64,000 nucleotides of DNA, from the NCBI GenBank assembly GCA_012932295.1, contig JAAONU010000001.1:44737134-44801133 (forward strand), read 5' to 3'. Under the pieces are notes generated by a model, which was not told the origin of the DNA, ran no database searches, and was given only the letters and a program-made list of their open reading frames with translations. Both the position numbers and the translations under genes were made by a program. How positions within the stretch are numbered: the stretch's first letter is position 1; each line of letters opens with the position of its first letter. Source of the stretch: Cyclina sinensis (Eukaryota > Mollusca > Bivalvia > Venerida > Veneridae). Below, one piece after another: positions 25,701-35,190 of this stretch.

Positions 25701-28655
25701 AGAATAGTCTATAGCTTACATTCTTTGTTTTTCTAATACAAGTTTCAGTTAGTTTTAGTGTATTCTTCTGCTTTGGCTTAAGTTATCATTTTTGTATTTC
25801 AGTCAAAAGGAATTTTACAAATGCAGCGTCAAATAATGGCGGGATAAATGGTGAAGATGGAGTGGAGCAGACTGGAATCAAAATTTCCCTGAAATGTCCG
25901 ATAACTTACAGACGGATAGCATTACCAGCACGAGGGCATGACTGTAAACACATTCAGTGCTTTGACCTTGAGTCATATTTGCAGTTGAACTGTGAGCGAG
26001 GCCAGTGGCGATGTCCGGTTTGCAAGTAAGACTAACATTTGTCCTGTTCCTTGCTAATTAAGTTCTTATCCTTTGCAAGTAAGATTTTCTGATATGCAGT
26101 TATTCTTAAATTCTTTGAATGTCTTTAAAAATTTAGCATGATGACCTGGTAGCAGATTTTTCATTGCTTGAAAGTTAATGCAACTCTAGCATTACTAAAA
26201 TTTGTCCACTTTACAAATTTAAGAATTGCTTATGATAAAGCCCGAGTTCATCTGTAACACAATTTCATTACAAGTATTCGCTCAATTTGCAAATTATGTG
26301 AAATAAGACAGAACTTGAACTGCACATGATTTGTCTTGGAAGGGTCTTTAATAACTGTAGTTAGACATACAAGCAGGGTGGTACTAACACTAAATATCTG
26401 TTTTCAGTAAGCCAGCATTACTGGAGGGACTGGAAATCGACCAGTATATCTGGGGTATCCTGACCAACCTGCAGAACACAGAGTTTGAGGAGGTAACCAT
26501 AGACCCAACAGCCAGCTGGAAACCTGTACAGATGAAAAATATCAAACAGGAGGATGAGGGAGGTATGCTGTTTACTAAGTCATAGTATTAAATGACAAGG
26601 TCGCTTCAGAGGTCAAGTTGACCATGACCGAGTGATAAGGTCGACAATATCTTACAGGAAGTAAGGAGTTAGTACTGGTGCTTGCAAGTCATTTTGGTAA
26701 GGTCAGTTCAGTTGAACTTGAGAAGTGCTAAAGTATATGAATTCAAATAAAGCAGAACTACATGCATAATATATTTTACGAGGACTTTCAAGTCAAAGTG
26801 GTTTCAGATCTTCAATGATATGGCACTATGTTGCATTTAAAAGGCTTGAAGGATGCCATGCATTAAGACAAATAACACTTCCATTACAACATTAATAAGC
26901 GGAGATTGAAAATTTTAGAAATGTTACTTGTCAGTAAAAACATCTAAGTTTGTTTTTGTTTGTATTGTTTCAGCTGAGGCTTGTGCACGTTGGATGAAAG
27001 CTATGTCACCAGCCAGTATGCAGTTGCCAACAATGAGCTCATGGGACATGGGACCCCAACATTCTCCTTACATGCCCCCATCATCAGGTATAGTCTTTAT
27101 TTAACCTAAGTATGATGAAGTTGGGTTATAATTTTTTTTTTTAACAAATTCCAAGATTTAGCAATAGGATTTTAATATTATATGTTTAATACTGTTATAG
27201 GCAATTTCTGAATTGCCAAGGATTATTCATGTAAAAATACTTGTGTGAAATAGTTAGTCTGTGGAAATCATAAATTTAAGATGTAAAATGTAAAAATTTG
27301 CTAAAAGCGACTTTAAGAAGTTTACATATTTGCACTTAATATGATAATTACTACAAGACTTGAATGAAGTTCCAAATTTCATCAAGAGTAAGTTCTGTTG
27401 TACCTCTAAATTGTAATTCAAGAAGTTAACAAAATAATTAGTCACATGAGCTGGAATTGCTTTTTGTCATGTAATTTAGTATTTTGGTGATATTAAACCT
27501 GAAATTGTCAAGAATACCAGCGTCTTTCGGCATTAGTTCAATGTCACCTTAGATAATATAAGAGTGATCTACTCTTGATTTAGGGAGGATGTGGTTATCT
27601 AGCTGCTTTCGTAAGGTCAGTTTGTTTCTATGTATGAACTTATACTTTTCAGGTCCACCTTATTCTTCAGGAAACTATGGTGGGCAGGGAGGACCAGCAA
27701 CTCCAGGTTCCTACCAGCAAAATGGGCCACAGAATGGCGATTTCAGTAACATGATACCAGTGTCACCTCTGAACAATAACATGACAGGCATGAACTCTAT
27801 GAACAATAATGACATGATGAATAAACCAATGAACACAGCTGGAGTTCAAGGTCAATATCCGCTTTCACCACCTCAGACAAATTCGCCACATTTACGCCAT
27901 CCTGACCAAGGCATGAACAACCACATCCCACCTTCATCCAGTTCCAGCCAGTCACAGCCCACTTGTAACAGTAATTTAACTAATGGGACACAAGCATTCA
28001 CAGATGCCCCATTCTCAGCCTCAAATCCCGCCCACCAGCCAGCAAAACACTGTGGGAGATGACTTGAACTTTGACCCCACTGCCATTATTGATGATGATG
28101 GGTCAGGGCCTTCATTAGATGTAAGTATTTTCTCAGTTTTTGGCATCAATGAAAAATAATGGATAATCAGCTGATCAGAATTTATTTTTGTAGAAGGGAA
28201 GTTTCAACTTTAAAATCATTTAACTATGACAGAACTTACAACGATATTGTAAAATGGTTTCATTATGAAATGGATCCAGTACATAACACAAATGATGGAG
28301 AAAAAACAACAACAACAGCATTTGTGTACTTAACAGAAAATTCTTGAAAGCATTTTTTTATGGATTTTTTAACTTCGAAGTAACCTTACTTGGTAACAGG
28401 TGGTTTAGAGATACTAAGAATGTTAAAGTTGTAGATAAGCTGTCTTTGTATGTTATAAATAATGTATGTTCTATTCTTAATTTGCAGCTTGATACATTGG
28501 GAGGGGACCCATTAGAGTTACTCTCGTACCTGGGGCCCTCAGAAGGATCTGACAACACGTCTGCAGCAAACAGTTCGACAAACCAAAGTAATACAAATAA
28601 CGCAAACACTACAACAAACACAAGTGAAGACATTCTCTCATTCTTTGAGTCATAG
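4729..28655 (+). CDS. zmiz: ZMIZ1/ZMIZ2-like SP-RING (MIZ) zinc-finger transcriptional coregulator, 14 exons
   Basis: Joined exons: 4729-4799, 16634-16906, 17521-17749, 21841-22092, 22371-22601, 23715-23844, 24136-24272, 24583-24793, 25160-25266, 25803-26025, 26408-26562, 26974-27087, 27653-28120, 28488-28655. The product is about 921 residues if three single-base shifts are allowed for, close to vertebrate ZMIZ2. Seen: [12 protein letters not shown] motif, Ala-Thr tract, GNPTPPMTP motif, [30 protein letters not shown], the SP-RING ([28 protein letters not shown]) and the terminal LLSYLGP and DILSFFES. Family knowledge: nuclear PIAS-like proteins (Drosophila tonalli, vertebrate ZMIZ1/2) that coactivate nuclear receptors, Notch, p53 and SMAD and work with SWI/SNF-type remodellers. 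Introns are GT..AG. The TPR-like N-terminus of ZMIZ1 is not encoded here and may lie upstream of the window. Frame breaks in exons 7, 9 and 13 mean that a literal translation would truncate. Identity is very secure; coding integrity is not. Confidence 0.93.
6133..7690. repeat. 40-bp satellite array
   Basis: About 38 copies of a 40-41-bp unit, roughly TTTCATGCAGTGTTCACTGT plus CAGTGCATACACACAATTGC. Variants differ in the ACAAAAGATT / ACACACAATT / AAACAACATT block and in TTCACT versus TTTACT. Decayed copies continue to about 8200. The unit has few stops in any + frame, so long artefactual open frames cover it. Confidence 0.95.
8458..8553. repeat. 25-27-bp tandem repeat
   Basis: Four starts of TAACCTTTCTGTTAGGT at 8464, 8489, 8516 and 8543, separated by CACAAGTGTG or a shorter variant. 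Confidence 0.8.
10440..10850. repeat. degenerate GAATTGAAAGTG repeats
   Basis: Irregular recurrences of AGTGAATTGAAAGTGCAAAAG-like words at 30-70-base spacing. An old decayed minisatellite; the antisense open frames here are artefacts. Confidence 0.5.
12393..12792. mobile_element. 400-bp MITE with long imperfect terminal inverted repeats
   Basis: Left end ATCATCGTCGGAAACCC... and right end ...GGGTCTCCGACGATG are inverted repeats. The match continues imperfectly for about 75 bp, through ATTCCG and the exact block ACCGTGGGACAATTG (about 12444) against CAATTGTCCCACGGT (about 12731). GTTTGAC flanks both sides (12386-12392, 12793-12799), a 7-bp target duplication. A second, internal inverted repeat (TTCATTGG..CCAATGAA, about 12498-12547) makes it strongly self-folding. 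No transposase frame. Confidence 0.85.
16634..16906 (+). CDS. zmiz: zmiz exon 2 ([12 protein letters not shown] motif)
   Basis: Acceptor ttttttcag at 16633 and donor TAG|GTATGA. The reading frame gives [17 protein letters not shown] and then [12 protein letters not shown], a signature that both vertebrate ZMIZ1 and ZMIZ2 keep near the start of their Pro-rich region. The rest is Thr/Asn/Pro-rich low complexity ([17 protein letters not shown]). The exon enters with one base and leaves with two bases of a split codon, and both neighbours match. Confidence 0.9.
16907..17520 (+). other. zmiz intron 2
   Basis: GT..AG intron of 614 bases; AT-rich, nothing else recognised. Confidence 0.8.
17521..17749 (+). 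CDS. zmiz: zmiz exon 3 (Ala-Thr tract)
   Basis: Begins [14 protein letters not shown] after a pyrimidine-rich acceptor (cattacacag) and ends at QMQ|GTATGT in phase 0. It carries an alanine-rich stretch running into alternating Ala-Thr (AAAATATATATATAT) and then [11 protein letters not shown]. Vertebrate ZMIZ proteins have the same order: Ala run, Ala-Thr repeat, then LQE/Gln-rich. The codons of the Ala-Thr run are mixed (aca, acg, acc), so it is an old coding repeat, not a fresh microsatellite. Confidence 0.9.
17750..21840 (+). other. zmiz intron 3 (4.1 kb)
   Basis: GT..AG intron, AT-rich. No coding frame with homology, no SINE head and no clear array was seen. Confidence 0.75.
21841..22092 (+). 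CDS. zmiz: zmiz exon 4 (Gly/Pro/Met-rich linker)
   Basis: Acceptor ttttcctag and donor CAG|GTACTG, in frame at both ends (84 codons). Gly/Pro/Met/Asn/Gln-rich and probably disordered, with [14 protein letters not shown] and [13 protein letters not shown]. It corresponds by position to the Met/Gly/Pro linker between the Ala-Thr tract and the conserved core of ZMIZ1/2. The antisense frame is also open because of the GGNCCN codon pattern; that is a shadow. Confidence 0.87.
22371..22601 (+). CDS. zmiz: zmiz exon 5 (Pro/Tyr/Gln-rich linker)
   Basis: Acceptor ttcacttccag and donor CAG|GTAAGT; 77 codons, phase 0 at both ends. Pro/Tyr/Gln/Asn-rich ([20 protein letters not shown]), like the QYPGPRP / QYYKPEQFNGQ linker of vertebrate ZMIZ proteins. 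No folded domain is visible. Confidence 0.87.
22602..23714 (+). other. zmiz intron 5
   Basis: GT..AG intron of 1.1 kb; no internal feature recognised. Confidence 0.8.
23715..23844 (+). CDS. zmiz: zmiz exon 6 (GNPTPPMTP motif)
   Basis: Encodes [20 protein letters not shown] and then a stretch with [11 protein letters not shown]. Vertebrate ZMIZ1/2 carry nearly the same run, (N)[16 protein letters not shown], just before the conserved core. Acceptor gttttcag; donor AAAG|GTAACT; one base is carried into exon 7 (GAC, Asp). Confidence 0.92.
24136..24272 (+). CDS. zmiz: zmiz exon 7 (conserved core start; one-base frame break)
   Basis: Starts [20 protein letters not shown] and then [11 protein letters not shown], a near-invariant ZMIZ block. 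After NH the open frame reads [15 protein letters not shown], but one base over it reads [14 protein letters not shown], which is what the family has. The exon is 137 bases, whereas the phases of exons 6 and 8 require 136. One extra base (C24227 or T24228, in AATCACTGTC) explains both facts. Donor GAG|GTAAGT. Exon call firm; integrity doubtful. Confidence 0.92.
24583..24793 (+). CDS. zmiz: zmiz exon 8 (conserved core)
   Basis: Acceptor actttattttccag; completes an Arg codon and gives [20 protein letters not shown] and then [20 protein letters not shown], ending [14 protein letters not shown]. Nearly residue-for-residue the vertebrate ZMIZ core (a PINIT-like beta region before the SP-RING in PIAS-family proteins). 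211 bases; entry phase 1 base, exit phase 0. Confidence 0.95.
25160..25266 (+). CDS. zmiz: zmiz exon 9 (conserved core; one-base frame break)
   Basis: Starts [17 protein letters not shown] after acatttcag. From there the frame must move by one base to give [18 protein letters not shown], the expected family sequence; unshifted it reads [12 protein letters not shown]. Length 107, where entry phase 0 and exit phase 1 need 106. The surplus base lies in GGTTACTTC at about 25209-25211. Donor AAAA|GTAAGT. Confidence 0.92.
25330..25425 (-). repeat. possible tRNA-derived SINE head in zmiz intron 9
   Basis: On the - strand GGTACCCAAGTTTAAATCCAGC resembles a decayed box B / T arm, preceded by an anticodon-arm-like and D-arm-like stretch. 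No second copy was found in the window. Confidence 0.35.
25803..26025 (+). CDS. zmiz: zmiz exon 10 (SP-RING / MIZ zinc finger)
   Basis: Encodes [41 protein letters not shown] and then [19 protein letters not shown] and [10 protein letters not shown]. The C..H..C..C-x2-C spacing is the zinc-binding SP-RING of the PIAS/Siz/ZMIZ family, associated with SUMO E3-type activity. Acceptor ttgtatttcag; donor TGCAA|GTAAGA splits the Asn codon after the last Cys pair. No ligand residue is missing. Confidence 0.96.
26408..26562 (+). CDS. zmiz: zmiz exon 11 (SP-RING end)
   Basis: Gives [20 protein letters not shown] and then [16 protein letters not shown], matching the post-RING segment of vertebrate ZMIZ ([26 protein letters not shown]). 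It ends in NIKQEDEG, where vertebrates have IKDDPDG or IKEEPDG; the IKQE is a plausible psi-KxE SUMO site. Acceptor tctgttttcag; donor GGGAG|GTATGC. Confidence 0.94.
26974..27087 (+). CDS. zmiz: zmiz exon 12
   Basis: Encodes [20 protein letters not shown] and then [17 protein letters not shown]. The KAMSPASM segment aligns by position with vertebrate KTMSPSQM / RTVSPAHV just after the core. Phase (two bases in, one base out) fits both neighbours. Acceptor ttgtttcag, donor TCAG|GTATAG. Confidence 0.88.
27653..28120 (+). CDS. zmiz: zmiz exon 13 (Pro/Asn/Met-rich region; one-base frame break)
   Basis: Starts [19 protein letters not shown] and runs through [19 protein letters not shown]. In the entry frame it stops at 28062, inside the exon. 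One base over, from about 27990, it reads [20 protein letters not shown] and [17 protein letters not shown] up to the donor TTAGAT|GTAAGT, the DLxFxP acidic segment of the family. Length 468; phases require a remainder of 2 modulo 3. So one extra base (or two missing) lies in about 27975-28005. Confidence 0.88.
28488..28655 (+). CDS. zmiz: zmiz exon 14 (C-terminal acidic transactivation end)
   Basis: Encodes [20 protein letters not shown], a Ser/Thr/Asn linker, and ends [12 protein letters not shown] before TAG (28653-28655). Vertebrate ZMIZ ends LLPELTNPDELLSYLxPPDL...NDDLLSLFENN, so both hydrophobic-acidic motifs are present in order. In vertebrate ZMIZ proteins the C-terminal part is the transactivation region. 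Acceptor ttaatttgcag. Confidence 0.92.
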   Translation, partial: LDTLGGDPLELLSYLGPSEGSDNTSAANSSTNQSNTNNANTTTNTSEDILSFFES

Positions 28656-29470
28656 CTGTTATAGATACTGTTATGTTTATATTGAAATCAAAATACACCT
28701 GCATGAATGTGAAATGGATTGTCTTGTTGACCTCAGTGGAGGTTTTGTAGAACAGGAATTGACGATACCCGATTTCTTTTGGGTTAAACAAGAGAGAGTA
28801 TTTTGATGATAGGTGAATAGGGCACTTGAAAGATTAAGATGATGACAGTGATATGTCAGAAGATGATTGGTGTACAATTTATACACAGTTGTTTGAGACA
28901 GAAAGAATTTAGTGCTAAAACCGGTTTGAATTGACCACGTGAGTAATCAGTGAAGGTAACTGTTATTTGTCAGGATTGCCTGTGTTGGCATGGGAAAGTT
29001 GGTATTTTGGGTCAAGGATGATGGTGAAAAGATGACAGTGCTTACTTTAAATTGCTGTGATTTGTTATTTCTTTATCATGTTCATTGTGCTAGGCCAGTG
29101 ATAGGGGCAGTGCCTCATTTTTGTATTAAAGCCTGTGACGTATGCATGGCAAATAAAAATGACATAATGAAGTATTGGAGGATGTCACATGATCAGAAAG
29201 GGAGTCACATGACCAGTGGTAGAGGTCATGTGGTCTAAGAGGCTGGAAGTCATAGGACATATAATAAATAATCAGTTTATTGACATAGAATGGAACATGT
29301 TATGGTGTCATATGCAGGACTATGGCTATTCACCCCTATGTGGGTAGGGATGCCATTTAAGGGACTTAAAAAGGGGTTTGGGTGTTGCCACAGAGGGGTC
29401 CTTACAATAAGTGCGATCTCAGATTTGAAATTCTCACAATATCATTTGTGTTGGATCAAATAAACTGCAT
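28656..29470 (+). other. zmiz 3' UTR with candidate polyadenylation signals
   Basis: Downstream of the stop there is no conserved coding frame. AATAAA hexamers occur at 29152-29157, 29263-29268 and 29459-29464 and could end the transcript; the true end cannot be chosen without transcripts. A perfect 9-bp inverted repeat (29206-29232) lies inside. Confidence 0.5.
29206..29232 (+). other. 3' UTR inverted repeat (possible RNA hairpin)
   Basis: CACATGACC (29206-29214) and GGTCATGTG (29224-29232) are exact reverse complements separated by nine bases; two further G-U pairs could extend the stem. It lies about 550 bases past the zmiz stop. Confidence 0.5.
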
Positions 29471-30339
29471 TAAGGAAACTTCTCCTTGATATGATTATTA
29501 ACTTAAACCATGTGTATTTATACAATGGCCAAGACAGTATTGTGACCATGACATTGTTGCTTGGTGCCTGTGTTACTTAAAATAGCCTAAGAAAGTTCAA
29601 AAGAGGCCAAGTTAGTGTTGTTTTATGACAAAGTGTTTCAGAGACTTTTTAGTGTTTCTACACAGTATAAAATAGAACATTGACTTCAAATATATCTAAA
29701 CTGTTCAAGTTGTGAATTAACTCTGTTAAGGAAAATATATATATATTTATTGGCAAAATTTGAGCAGATGTCAAATTTTTGCCTAGAGTTAACTATGTTG
29801 AAAGGCAGCAAAGTCAAAAATATATAATAGACGTGTGAAATGTGTCATTAACTATCAAGTCCAGACATAACTGTATATAGTGATCTCTCTCGCGATTTGT
29901 TACTTTAATTATCAAATTACTACAGAAACTGCATCAGATTTATTATTTATTTATTTGTAGTGAAAAATCTTGGAACTTTATCAATATAATGTATAAATAT
30001 GATTATATTTTATGTCAAAATGTATGTTTCTGAAAAGTTCATAAATTCTTACATGTACCATATCTAAAAATAGCAATACTACATGTGTGTACAGAGATGC
30101 AATATAAAGAAATTGGCGACTGTGCAAGTTTTCTAAATAGGTCTACAGTATATTGTGATTTGAGTGTGAATTTGTCAAAAGCTGTCATGTTTTTTAAATT
30201 TCAGTCACCTTATGCCTCAAGACAATGCAGTTTTTATTTAACACATTGTTAAAAATTTGATTGGTCAGAAACAAGTTACTTAATATAGCAAAGGCTCCAA
30301 TGTTTGCCGTTAATACATGTAGGCACTAAGTCATTTGAC

Positions 30340-30525
30340 TGTCTCCTTTCGTTCAATAATATTAAGTTGTATGAAGTTTGATGCAAATCTGAAAAAAACA
30401 AGCTGTATGAATGAATGCCATGCCCCAGGGTGGTGGGGGGCCTCAAGGTTAAAGTTTTGTGTACAAAGAAACAGACAGACCAAAAACAATATGACCTCCC
30501 TTCGGGGGCATAATAAAAATTACTA
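30340..30525. repeat. interspersed repeat remnant
   Basis: A GC-richer island (CATGCCCCAGGGTGGTGGGG) ends CAGACAGACCAAAAACAATA and CCTCCCTTCGGGGGCATAATAA. The same kind of ending, ACAGACACC...AAAAACAATATGTCTCC, recurs at about 45360-45410, so this is a copy of a dispersed family. Confidence 0.55.
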
Positions 30526-31149
30526 TTTGTACTAAAAAGACTAGAAAATGAACAAAATACTTGACAACTTGCAAGATAAATTCTGTATTCTTTGTTTATA
30601 TTCTGAATCATCACCTTACCTTATTTTTTCTGGTATTTAAATGTTTTGATTTTTTTTTCTTTTTTTCTAGCATTTCTTATTCATCAATATAAAAACTATC
30701 AATACCTCATTTCTCAGTAGTTCCTTCTCAGGATTTATTTTTCAGATCATTTAGGAAAGAGAATTGTAAACAGTAAAAATATGCAGGAATTGTGCAGGTA
30801 AATCTACAACCAGATTTTTGATATCTTGAATAATGCTTCCTTTTACCTTCCTCGTTTATTGTCTGAGATGTTACTTCAACTCTCAAAGAACATGGTTGAC
30901 AAGTTTGCAAATCTCCAGTACAAGTTGAAATATGTTGTTGCATTTTCTACAGTGTACTGTTCATAATTTGTGTATGCACCAAAGTCCAGAAGCATTGCAA
31001 ATTTTGCTATAGTTATACTCTTGTTTAATTGACACCTTAAAGTTACTTTTTGTTTTATTCCTTGCATTATTTGCTCTTTTATATGAAGCTGAATGGAATA
31101 CTTCCCTCAGAATATTTATGATCTTGTGACAACTGTTTTTTATGTCCTT

Positions 31150-31257
31150 AACAACAATGCCAGTTACATGGTCTCAAGGTGTATAACACAGTAAAAAAAA
31201 AAATACATTGACAACAATGCCAGTTACATGCTCTAAAGGTGTATAAACCAGTAAAAA
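31150..31257. repeat. two-copy tandem duplication
   Basis: ACAACAATGCCAGTTACATG(G/C)TCT(C/A)AAGGTGTATAA occurs twice about 60 bases apart, separated by a poly(A) run. Confidence 0.75.
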
Positions 31258-31867
31258 AGTTAGGAAGTTCTTGGTGAAAATTGAAGGTCTCTTCTGGTAA
31301 TTGTTTTGTGGCAATAGCCTCTTGAGCCAGTAGGTGAAACAAGCTGTTACAAACTTTTCAGGAATATTTCAGTGAGAAATAGGGTAAAAGAATGGATAAA
31401 TAATTCAGAGAAAGGTTAGGAGAAAACATTGAATTGTGAGTGAAAAATTTGGATTATGGGTAAATTTGTGGAAATACAAATTGTCTTCTTCAATTGTATG
31501 TTCTTGCTATGCTCTTTTTGTTTTACCATTTCTTTTTCTGTTTATCTTAATGGGTCTTTTTTAAAGATGTTAAATTTCTAATTGTTTCTGGGTACTTTTT
31601 CTGTATATTCTTGTCCTTTAATTTTTAAGGCTTGTTGCCAGACAGAAAAAGTTAGACACTGTATTAGGAATGATCCATTAAATATTATTTGTCAGTCTTA
31701 CATTTCAGTATAATTATGATTTCTTGAGAAAATTTGTTATGTCATGTTTACCTGTCGGTGCATTAATTTTACTATGGTCAAACTTGATGTGAAAGTCGCT
31801 TATGAAAGTTTTTGCCTTTTGTTAAGCATTCAGAACAATCATGATTTTTAAGTTTGTCAATATGATG

Positions 31868-32505
31868 TTCTTTATTTTCTTTAACAATACTGTCGAACAA
31901 ACACGTTCCAAAGTTAATCATTTGACTGGCATTTTCTTAAACAATACTGTAGAAAAACATGTTCCAAAGTTAATTGTTTGACTGGATATTTCTTTAACAA
32001 TACTGTCGAACAAACATGTTCCAAAGTTAAATATTGGACTGGCATTTTCTTTAATAATACTGTAGAACAAACATGTTCCGAAGTTAATCATTGGACTGGC
32101 ATTTCCTTTGATTTTACTGTTGAACAAGTTAATCGTTTGACTGGCATTTTCTTTAATAATACTGTAGAACAAACACGTTCCAAAGTTAATCATTGGACTG
32201 GCATTTTCTTTAATAATACTGTAGAACAAACACATTCCAAAGTTAATCATTGGACTGGCATTTTCTTTAATAATACAGTTGAAAAAGTTAATTGTTTGAC
32301 TGGCATTTTCTTTAACAATACTGGTGAACAAACACCTTCCAAAGTTAATCATTCGACTGGCATTTTCTTTAACAATACTGTAGAACAAACATGTTCCAAA
32401 GTTAATCATTTGACTGGAATTTAATTAACAATACTATTGAACAAACACGTTCCAAAGTTAATTGTTTGACTGGCATTTTCTTTAACAATACTGTTGAACA
32501 AACAG
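31868..32505. repeat. 57-bp satellite array
   Basis: About 11 copies of TTGACTGGCATTTTCTTTAA - CAATACTGTAGAACAAACA - CGTTCCAAAGTTAATCA-like units, some with internal deletions. The unit is 19 codons long, so one frame on each strand stays open across the array (31978-32424 + and 31918-32409 -). Confidence 0.92.
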
Positions 32506-34999
32506 GTAAAATACACATTTTACAGGAGGAAATATTGTTTAATGACTCATGTGAGAGGAGGGGAATATTTCTCCAACACGCTACTTCAGTTCTGTTGAAG
32601 ATATGTTGAATACTGTATGTGCTATGAATGTGTAAATTACATCGACAGCTTTCATTGGATTGTTACATCAATGACCAAAAAATGAATCTGTTTGTTAGAA
32701 TCTAAATATTCAGTGACTGATAAGTTATTGATGTATTATGATTGTTTGTTATTAAGATAGTTCAGCATTAGATTTAATACCACTAAAATGGTAGAAGGCA
32801 TGAAATTTGAAAACAAGTATCTTGTGTTGCCTTCATTTACACAATTCTTTATGTTTTCCCTCGAGTCAGACGAAACAAGCATATAGATTTGAAGCAGAAC
32901 ACCTCAGCTTCACCTTCAGTTGTGTTCTTGTAATAAAACATGGGCGGATTTTTATTGTGAGGTGATGTTTTGGAAATATGTCCGTAAAGTCTTGGTTTAT
33001 AGATCTGACTGACTTAATTTTCATCAGTGAAATACAATGAAATGCTTTTGATGTAACAAGATGATGTTTAAGTTTCTGACAACTTTTATTGAAAGGGACT
33101 ATTATCACTGCATTAAGATTTGTTAAAATGATGGCATAACTGGTATTTTTTGTCACTCTGGATAAATATCTAGAGAATCTTGAAAAAGTGGTACAAATAA
33201 TTTATTTTCTAGTTTTAGACACTTGTTATTTGTTGGTGTATATTAAAATTGATCTGTGTATAACTTTCTTTTTACAAGGAGCAAATGTTCTGATATCACA
33301 TGAGAATACTAGGAAAATGACGCAATACTTTTTTTTTGCAATTTACATGTATATTCATTTTTTTGCATTAACGCAATTTTGATGGCCATTTTGATGTTTT
33401 GTGAAATGGTCAGAACTTCATCAATCATTAACAGATTCATCATTCAAAGTGACAGTGTAATCTGTAATAATATTGTATATTGTTTTTTTTTTTTATTGTT
33501 ATTTATGTTACTGTATTATCTGTACAAAATCTTTTTTCTGTATTTTAGATATAAATGTCTAGGTTAGTAGTGTACATATATACATATTTAAAATGAACAA
33601 ATTTTTCAAGTATTAAAAGACTTCCTGTTACATAATTATCATTTTTTCGGGGGTTATATTACCATTGTACAGAATTGTTGGTTCATTTTTACCTTTTAAA
33701 CATAACAAAATGTGCTCTGTTCTCATTCACCCATTTTACAACATTGTCATACATTATTTTTGTCAAGTTGTTAGCAATGACTCTCAAAAGAGTCATCTTT
33801 CTTGAAACTTCTCTTCACTTTGAAATAATTCTCTCCTTATGATGTTCTTTCCAATCTGCAAAAGCTGTTGAAGGGAAAAAAGTATTGATAGTTTTGCTCT
33901 GGTTTCAGCCCCTTTTCATTTTATTTTTGTAACGTGACATAGGTATTACTGGGTAAAGAAAACTTTCAAAAGGGGATCTGATAAATAATTTAAGTAATTT
34001 GCAAGAAAGTCAAGATTTAATGCTAGACAAGTGAACAGTTTTTTTTAACTGTTTCACAATATGAAGGAAATTAACATTCATTTTTGCTGAATGACCACTA
34101 CTAAATATCATCAAAAATTTCATATACCCCTTGGTAGGAAGCCCACATCCTAATATCATCAGAAATTTCATATTCCCTTTGCTAGAATGCCAACAAGTTT
34201 ACAGTTTTAATACAGCATCACCTTAACCATTTTGTTCCTTTTATGCTCTATGCTTCAAAATGCAATAACCTCCCCCTTCACAAAGATTCTACTGTTCAGT
34301 TTCATCAAGCCCTACATCTTTCAGGCACTACCTGTTTTGCCCAGAACAACTTACAAATCTGCCTTTTTACATATTTTCACTTATCTCCACATTATCATTA
34401 TTGCTTATTCAAACTGTTCAAAAACGTACCATCTTCTGGCAATAAATTTCCCTGAACAACACTATACATGTATTTGGTTCAATGGTTACACTTTCAGAAA
34501 CTTACTTGACATGACAGAAGTGTAAGAGACTCGCCAACTTGTGCTTCTATGCTTTACACAAATGAAAGATATTTTTTCATCAGAAGCCTTACATCTTGTG
34601 AACATGTATACAATTTTTCTGTAGTGACTTTGTTCTGATGTGATTTTCGAATAAGTAATTGTTGCTACAGAGTTTCAAAGTCAAATTAACCTTCTGCAAT
34701 TAGGGTGCAAAAGGTGTTCATTGTCTGTTTTAAGATAAAGGAATTTTTCAGGATTCTCAACCTAAATGTGTCCTTCAGTTTACTGAAATACCAAATTATT
34801 TCTAGCTTTAAATGTTTACATACCTCAAGAACATGTTCGATAGTGTGTTAAGTCCTTTACTTTCCTTTTAAAAGTGATTGTTTGTTGGTCAGTCTTTTAT
34901 GCACAAAATACTGTAAACATGCAAAATTTCATGGCGTCTTTGAAAAGCATAAGGTTGTAACCATAAATCAAGCCCTTTGAATTTTCAAATCAGAATAAC

Positions 35000-35190
35000 A
35001 TCCTGTACACCAGAACAAAACCTTGCACAGAAGGTACATGTTCTGTACATCAGTACACACACATAGTGCAGAACGTACACATTTTGTACACAAGTACAAA
35101 CCTTGGGCAGAATGTAAACATTTTGTACAGTTTAAACACAGAAAAAAAGCATGTGGTACACCAGTACACAATTTGCAGAAGACACACATT
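35000..35190. repeat. decayed ~40-bp tandem repeat
   Basis: About four degenerate units of the form TTGCACAGAAGGTACATGTT-CTGTACATCAGTACACAC; open frames on both strands are artefacts. Confidence 0.65.

Noticed and set aside
31918..32424. Open frames on both strands of about 150 codons
   Set aside because: Result of a 57-bp (19-codon) unit; no sign of a start context or homology.
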